DNA of 64,000 nucleotides, taken from assembly GCA_963573315.1 (NCBI GenBank), contig OY752143.1:2790001-2854000 (forward strand). Reading direction: 5' to 3'. Source of the stretch: Entomortierella parvispora. Taxonomy: Eukaryota; Mortierellomycota; Mortierellomycetes; Mortierellales; Mortierellaceae. Below, piece after piece: positions 59,101 to 64,000 of this stretch; the stretch's first letter is position 1, and each line of letters starts with the position of its first letter. Made by a program: the position numbers and the translations under genes. Under the pieces are notes generated by a model that was not told the DNA's origin, ran no database searches, and was given only the letters and a program-made list of their open reading frames with translations.

Positions 59101-59836
59101 CGCCAGCATCATACATTGCTCCAACACTGAACTGAGCAATTGCGTAGCCCTTGTCGGATGCCCTTAGATACCATTCCATGGCTTTAGATAGGTCCCTTGG
59201 AACGCCACAGCCATCGTAATACATTGCGCCAACACTGAACTCTGCTAGAGTGTATCCTTGGCTGGCGGATTGCAAGAACCACTCCATGGCTTTGGAACCT
59301 TCCTTTTCTCGGCGATAGATGACTCCCAGGTTGAACTGAGCTTCAGCGAGTCCCTGGTCGGCAGCTCTGAAAAACCATTCCTTGGCAGTCGACTCGCTCT
59401 TTGGGACACCTTTGCCGTCACGGTGCAGGATACCGACGCTGTTCTGGGCGGAGGCGATTCCTTGGCGAGCAGCCTTCAAATACCATACCATTGCCGAGGA
59501 ATAGTTTTGAGGAACACCCTCGCCATTCTCATACATCCGTCCAGCGTTGTTCTGGGCGATTGGATTTCCTTCAGCTAGACTGTCCAAGCTAATCAATTGA
59601 AAATGAAGAAAAATGTCAGTTCGTTCGTGTGAGAGGCATCGGCAACAGGCCGTTAGAGAGTGGAGCTTTTCTTGAGGGGCGGAGGGAGCCGCGTGAATTT
59701 TTGGGTTAACATGATACCTGAGTCCATCCAACTGGTGCATCAATCCAGAATATCCCTGGTCATTGGCGTCGTTGGTGTGGATAGTTCTGACACCTGTCGG
59801 GGTGTAATCGCTTTGAAAGGACATTGTCTCTTCCAT
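56153..59836 (-). CDS. Sel1-like repeat protein (about 30 repeats)
   Basis: Scaffold-type alpha-solenoid protein, 1,227 aa if unspliced. From about residue 85 on it is made of tandem ~36-residue Sel1/TPR-like units with the pattern AQNNIGLMYQDGEGV.QDY.KAMEWYLKAAEQG, about 31 copies, ending KNMDSLLKNSEDDTVTDEGH. A candidate intron 59717-59589 (GTATCA...GATTAG) is 129 nt, a multiple of three and without stops. Splicing gives HQLDGL joined to SLDSLAEGNP (1,184 aa), a cleaner repeat start, but retention also keeps the frame. Sel1 proteins often act as adaptors in ER quality control or cell-wall synthesis (Chs4/Skt5). No specific partner can be named here. Starts at 59836 or 59824. Confidence 0.92.
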   Translation of the reverse strand: MEETMSFQSDYTPTGVRTIHTNDANDQGYSGLMHQLDGLRYHVNPKIHAAPSAPQEKLHSLTACCRCLSHERTDIFLHFQLISLDSLAEGNPIAQNNAGRMYENGEGVPQNYSSAMVWYLKAARQGIASAQNSVGILHRDGKGVPKSESTAKEWFFRAADQGLAEAQFNLGVIYRREKEGSKAMEWFLQSASQGYTLAEFSVGAMYYDGCGVPRDLSKAMEWYLRASDKGYAIAQFSVGAMYDAGEGVVQDDYMAVQWYSKAAEQGHAMAQYNLGYLYQQGKGVLLDNSLAVKWYKKAADQGLAQAQHYIGLLNHIGDIIPQDKRKAMEWYLKASDQGDTEAQFSLGTMYDEGDGVDQDYQKAAEWYSIAANQGHAAAQYNLGFLYQHGKGVSLDKSMALKWYTEAADQGEANALFCLGVMYYHGKDTPRDYTKALDCYLKAADQGHAAAQNYAGDMYYDGRGMTPDFDKASEWYLKSADQGFATAQKNMGIYYFNGNGVPQDYQKAMEWFLKAADQGYASAQSSLGDMYNNGLGVLQDHQKGMEWNMKAANQGYAKAQCNIGNMYLDGNGVPQSYQEAFEWYMKAAVQGCLPAQNNLGFLYQKGHSVPQDYQKATEWYMKACEEGDPAAQTNIGLMYQNGEGFLQDYGKAMEWYLKATEQGHSPAQSYTGLLYQFGQGVPQDYKKAMEWHVKAADQKYAASQCCIGGMYQNGHGVPQDYGKAMEWNLKAAEQGYSTAYCNIGFQYRSGLGVSQDYQEAMEWYLKAAQQGHVTAQGMVAAMYQYGEGVLQDYKAAMEWYLKAAEQGNATAQNNIGLMYQDGEGVSKDYQKAAEWLRKAADQGSAVAQNNLALLYQEGNGVEQDSQKAMEWYLKAAEKGDASAQSSIGWMYFSGEGVEQDYEKAAEWYMEAAAQGDAGAQCFIGEMYYGGHGVSEDYEKAMGWFLKSAEQGDATSQRLIGVMYANGEGVSRSYQKAMEWYLKAANQGDDNAQSSIGTMYQTGQGVPQNLRIAMEWYMKAANQGHAVSQNNIGLMYQDGEGVPQNFRKAIEWLKKAAEQGEPSAQCNLASMYQHGDGVKQNFKKAMELYMKSAKQGYAPAKCYIGYMYQHGEGVARDYKKAVKWYTEAAEEEDALAQCRLGILYQDGEGIPQNYQKAMEWYLRAAEQGHTSAQNNIGLMYQNCEGVMQDDEEAMQWFSKAAEQGDKNAKKNMDSLLKNSEDDTVTDEGH

Positions 59837-62131
59837 AGACCGATTTGGATGGCTGTATTATAAATGAAGATGGGTCGATGATCAAGGATGAATGATCTGC
59901 GAGAGCTGCAGCGTGAATGGAGGGGAAGAGGAAGAGAGTGAAAAGGTATGGAAAGAAAGGAAGAAGATGAGTGCTCGGCTGTGCGCCGCAGGAAGGGCAA
60001 AGTTTTGTTTTTCCCATGTCATCTTGTTCCACAAAGAAAATTTCAGGGGAACCCGCTGCCAAACCTTGCCTGTGTTGCACTGTTGCTTTCCCCGGGATCT
60101 GCAAGTTGCCTGTGTTGCCCTGACGATTCATACCGTGATTCGTTGTCGCGCTCGACCGGAACCCACAGCACTCGAGTCAATTTAATGTTCCAGAGGCCAC
60201 TATGCACTCATGGATCACAATGTCCTTCGCCCTCGTATCAGTATCAGTGGATGACCCGGTTGCCATCCACCGACGCGATACCATGAACAAGTTGCCCCAT
60301 GGTAGAACAGGTGAAGCCTCACAGCAACAAGCGCAGTACAGTCAGGGGTCTCGGCGAGAGGCAGGCAAGCAAGGCTAGTTGAGGAAAGGAAAATGGCGCA
60401 AGAACGAGAGAGGATGCACGACTTCTGCCGTAACAACCTCATCACAGTTTGCGCCCCAAGGTGTATTGACGGGAGCTTTATGGGTCAACAAGAACATCTA
60501 CAACTTTGGAGTGACTCAGTGGACGCTGTTGAACTTGACAGATGGTATTTTGCAGGCGGTGTTTAGAATAATATGGTTCGAGTGTGAAATGGAGGCGCGT
60601 GTCCTAGGGACACCATACAGGATGGAGAAACAGTGGTCCAAGATCCAAGATGGGCAAAAGTGAAGTACAAGAAAGGATTGCTGATCAAAGAGGATGGAAG
60701 GGGGTTGACACGCGTGAGGGTGGTACAGGGCTTGGTGCTGTGCAGGGAAATGGCGGCGAAAATCACACCCGCACACAGAAGAACCAAAGGTGGACATGGA
60801 CCGTGCAACGGAATGGAACTGAGGAATGAGAGGGAGGGATGCCATTGCCCCATGGGAATGAGAAGGAAGAGTGTGCGCATGGAAGCCTGGGCGCATGTCG
60901 TCCTCTGATGCAAAAAGGAAAAAGGGCATGCATGTTCATGCATGGTTCTTGCCGTCCAGATCAAAAGGGAGGGCCGTCGTAACAGCAACTTCAGAAGTGA
61001 GGAAACAGGCATCCCCAACTCCTTTAGATCCGTGTATGTCCGTTTCGCCCATAAACTCTACACGGCCAACCTTAGGTCGTCACCTGCAGATCCACACACA
61101 CCTACTGTGCTGGACCCAGGCTTGGCAATAGACACAGTGAACTCTTTCGTATAAATACACGTTTTTTCGTGGCACTCAGGGCTTATGGTATCAGGAAGGA
61201 AAATGGTAAAATGGTTTCATTCGAGGATGACGCTGTCCACCAGCTGTTGCATGCACGGTGGCAGCACGGCAACTGCTGGTCAGAGGAAGACCATGCACCG
61301 AGAGAAGGGTCGACACGCGCGGTCCAGAGGTGTGCAAGTCTGAATGGACGGGAAGGGCACTGATTAAAGTCAAGAATGGAGCGCGCTGATTGGCTGTTTG
61401 CTCTGTGTCTCCCTCCTCGCTGCCGTCTGGTTGAATCCTCCTGCGTCTCTCGAGGTAGCGCAGTATCTGCCCATAGAAAAGCGCTTGCTGGTACCGTCGC
61501 ATTGCATTGGACAGTGTCATTCAGACAATCTGGCTTAACGGCACCATTCCTGTGGATTTCAAAGGAAGCATGGTGCTTTGTCTTCCTGGACGTTGATACA
61601 AATCCTGTCCGAACGGCACCCGCCATAGCTCATGCTGGACCATTGTTCAATTTGCTAACTGACCTTTCCGATCTGTGATCCGCCGATCGCGGCCATGCAG
61701 CTTTCGGTGACACATGGATTCTAAACCCTCTTTCCTTCCATTCCGGCAATCTGTTAAGGCACTTGAATCCCCAGTCTGATAATGCACAATCTTTTTGCCA
61801 CGAAGAAAAGGGGAGCAGTTGAGTGTGATCGCGCCGATTTGGTGTCTGTCGGCGTCGTTCACAGGGTTGTGCCATTATCCGCGCGGCACCTCAATTCAAC
61901 ATTATACCTGATGACCGGCCTTGTCAAGAACTTGAGGAAAAGAGAGCAAAGAACAAGCACTGGCAATGACAATGACAATTGGAGTCGAATGTGATATGAA
62001 CGAGGTAATTGAGCCACTCGCGTGGAGTGTGGCTCGATGTCCGTTAGGTGATAAAGGTAAATAGCTCGTATCCAATTCCTAGATGCAACCATGAAGATGT
62101 ACCTCTGTCATCAAATGGTTAACAGGACCTG
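59837..62131. other. Gene-poor 2.3-kb region
   Basis: Only short frames without family resemblance, on both strands (longest about 150 aa, low-complexity or Ser/Leu-rich). No homopolymers over 10, tRNA-like cloverleaf or inverted repeats seen. May include the promoters of the Sel1 gene and the gene at 62132. Confidence 0.5.
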
Positions 62132-62969
62132 ATGACTGACTTCGAGAAGCCCATCAATCAGCCCACTGTCTGTCGGTCATGCCGGCTGCTGCGATCCATC
62201 AAAATAAAAGATGGTATCTTCAAGGTCTTTGTGCTTCTTCTCTCTTTCACTTCTTCTCCCTCGACACACTCCTCTCGATACATTCTTTTACTCATTTGTC
62301 TTCCACAAAACAAATGTGCTACGGTAAGATTGAAGAGGCGCAACCATGAGAGAATTCTTTGTTCTAACTTCATTACTATTTTTTCTAGCTACCCCAAACC
62401 AGACCGTTTGCCGCGTCAGTGGCTGCAACCTCCCGATTGCCATCGACGAAAAGCGAGGTATCCGTCACGGATACTGCTCCGTCAAATGTGCCCGAGCCAG
62501 TGGCGAGACCATCCGCGCGGACCGTTACGCTCTTAAGGCTGGAAAGGAGCAGAAGGCTTCCTTCAAATCCAAGCCAGCAATGAGCCCCATCGAGTCACCA
62601 GCCATTATCGCCTATTTCACGGCCATCGCGGAGAAAGTCAAGCAAGCGGAAGACCGTAAGCACAATACCAAAGCCAAAGGAGAGGAAGACCGGAAGCGTG
62701 AAAATGTGACCAAGGAGGAGAAAGCGAAGGAGACTCTTACTCCCGAAAGCAAGGCTCTTACTCCCGAAAGCAAGGCTCTTACTCCCGAAAGCGAGGCCAA
62801 GGCATCCACTGCCAACAGCCCTCAGCAGGTCCAGGGGCCCACTCTGCCCCAGCTCCAGATGCAGCAGAACGAGACCCAGGAGCTTACTCCTGTGCGTCTT
62901 GTCTTGACTCCTGAAGAGAAGAGTGCGGACAACAAGGTCTTCGTCCGCTCAACCAGCAGATGCGCGTAA
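62132..62969 (+). CDS. Small cysteine-motif protein (hypothetical, possible zinc binding)
   Basis: Exons 62132-62213 and 62389-62969 (donor GTATCT, acceptor TTCTAG) give 220 aa in phase. Three cysteine pairs sit close together: TVCRSCR in exon 1, then TVCRVSGCN and GYCSVKCARASGE in exon 2, arranged like a treble-clef or MYND-type metal site, though no family is recognised. The rest is charged and low-complexity, with Lys/Glu-rich sequence, a triple tandem KALTPES-type repeat and a Gln/Pro-rich stretch. ATG 62132 follows an acceptor-like AACAG, so a non-coding first exon is possible. Convergent with SUB1. Confidence 0.6.
62738..62798 (+). repeat. Tandem 21-bp repeat (three copies)
   Basis: Three near-perfect units encoding LTPESKA within the protein at 62132. 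The copies are almost identical at DNA level, so the expansion is recent. Confidence 0.9.
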
Positions 62970-63039
62970 ATGACATACTGTCTTTTGTCGTCACAGAGGC
63001 GAGCGTGCTTTCTTTCATCACAGACTCAGGAAGTCCAAT

Positions 63040-63066
63040 AAAAAAAAAAAAAAAAAAAAAAAAAAA
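63040..63066. repeat. A27 tract with AATAAA at its left edge
   Basis: 27 A in a row in the 199-nt convergent spacer between the cysteine-motif gene and SUB1. The AATAAA at its start may serve as the poly-A signal of the plus-strand gene. Confidence 0.7.
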
Positions 63067-63168
63067 GACTGAACGGTGAACAATACGGACCATGGCGAGA
63101 AAGGGGTCAAGCTCCACCGTTATATAAACTGCTAATATTCTCTTTAATGTACATGTACAAACACCGGT

Positions 63169-64000
63169 TCATTGCCTCGCACTCTTGATCGCCTTTGCGA
63201 TTTCAGGTCCAAAGTCCATGACAGCTTGGAATTGCTCCCCGGTTAAGGAAATACCCTTCTTTCCTGGCTTCGATTCTCCATTCTTGTCCTGATAATACTC
63301 GCGAATGTCGATCAAGACCATGTTCTTCCAAGGTCGAACCGTCAACCTTTTCTTTGGCCCCAGCTATCCAAGTGGATGATTGCGGAGGGTATGAGATGGA
63401 GACACATCTTAATACTTTGTCTTTCCGTGATCGGCAATTTTCACGTCCACGTCTTTACCTCAAAGAAAATTTCTCCTTCAGAGTTCCTGTTTACTGCTGC
63501 AGAAGAGGTTGATGCCTAGAAACAGAACAAAACGATGTATTAATTGGACAGTTCCATGCCAATGGCATCCTTGAGCGTCAATGTTTTCTTTCTCCTCTTA
63601 CCGCTGCGGGCTCAGATGCGGATCTCTCCTCCTTATACTCCTGTTCGTCGTACATTTCGTCCTCGTCCTGCGGCTCCTCCTTCTTCACTTTGAGTTTTTC
63701 GCTAGGTTCTCGCTTGACATCATGTTCTCTTTTGACACTGGGTTCTCTCTTGACAGCTTTTTCTTTCTTGACCGTGGCAGTATCAGGGTCCGTCTGCAGC
63801 ATCAATGGCCATAGAAGAAAACAGATAAAAAAAAGAGTCTCATTCAGTCAAAGATGCATCTGGAAATGAAGGACTTTCGCCGCGTGCTCATGACAGGCTG
63901 GCGGAAAGGCATGCAGAAAAGTAGCGCACCTTAACGCGGTATTCGCCGTCGCCGTCCTCTGGGTCCGAGTCTTGGATGACAAAGGGACGCTTCCTGTTGT
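63169..64000 (-). CDS. SUB1: Transcriptional coactivator Sub1/PC4, 5' end beyond window
   Basis: ssDNA-binding coactivator of RNA polymerase II. Visible exons are 64000-63930 (cut by the window edge), 63793-63602, 63515-63459 and 63363-63169; junction phases close. The upstream part reads RKRPFVIQDSDPEDGDG, followed by a charged region with repeated VKREPS/VKREHD units that look like SUMO-acceptor (psi-K-x-E) sites. The C-terminal PC4 domain is complete: GEIFFE, GPKKRLTVRPWKNMVLIDI, REYYQDKNGE, KKGISLTGEQFQAVMDF, ending KSARQ. In family members this domain dimerises and binds ssDNA. The first exon(s) lie past the right edge. Confidence 0.93.

Noticed and set aside
60516-61626. Minus-strand frames of 137-151 aa
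   Set aside because: Overlapping frames compete in the same stretch, without motifs, splice sites joining them or a clear start context.
1-64000. tRNA or rRNA genes
   Set aside because: Looked for paired acceptor arms, B-box-like GGTTCGAATCC and rRNA core motifs on both strands by eye; none was convincing. A covariance-model scan would be decisive.

Overview
The window is nuclear DNA of a filamentous, early-diverging fungus. Genes are dense and intron-rich, with introns mostly of 60-150 nt, strong GTAAGT-type donors and short CAG/TAG acceptors. The gene content mixes fungal core genes (MTQ2, COX12, PRP4, MLH1, BET1, PDH E2, SUB1) with families that are rare or absent in Dikarya but present in animals and basal fungi (GUCD1, RABL6, TUG/ASPSCR1, C12orf4/FERRY3, three-repeat MYB). 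This fits Mucoromycota, and Mortierellomycota best, but that placement is inference from content. Gene models were spliced by hand. For most of them every exon phase closes exactly, and this is the main support for the boundaries.

Layout: 1-7.2 kb holds a U2AF large-subunit gene cut by the left edge (-), MTQ2 (-), a proline/RGG-rich gene with a PNRC/EDC1-like motif (+) and a long-chain fatty alcohol oxidase ending in a peroxisomal -AKL (-). 8-18 kb holds COX12 (+), an anoctamin/Ist2-like scramblase (-) and a very long gene (-) in which a MICOS Mic26/27 (ApoO) membrane module is fused to about 1,600 residues of LEA-like, repeat and coiled-coil sequence. 18-24 kb holds a 2.1-kb gene-poor stretch, two convergent single-pass membrane protein genes and BET1. 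24-32 kb holds PRP4 and MLH1 (both -), then GUCD1 (+) head-to-head with MLH1. 32-46 kb is all on the plus strand: a GPI-anchored binding-protein-like gene, PDH E2, TUG/ASPSCR1 and an R1R2R3 MYB factor. 46-54 kb holds a FERRY3-like gene carrying an inserted UBA domain (-), head-to-head with RABL6 (+). 54-60 kb holds a transposase-derived gene that has lost two catalytic acids but has a basic/AT-hook insert, and a Sel1-repeat giant (both -). 60-64 kb holds a 2.3-kb gene-poor stretch, a small cysteine-motif protein (+) and SUB1/PC4 cut by the right edge (-).

There is no operon logic, as expected for a eukaryote. The notable relationships are shared divergent promoters (MTQ2/PNRC-like, FAO/COX12, MLH1/GUCD1, FERRY3/RABL6). 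I see no rRNA, convincing tRNA or CRISPR. The best candidates for something undescribed are the giant MICOS fusion, the UBA-bearing FERRY3 homologue next to RABL6, the likely domesticated transposase, and the PNRC/EDC1-like gene.
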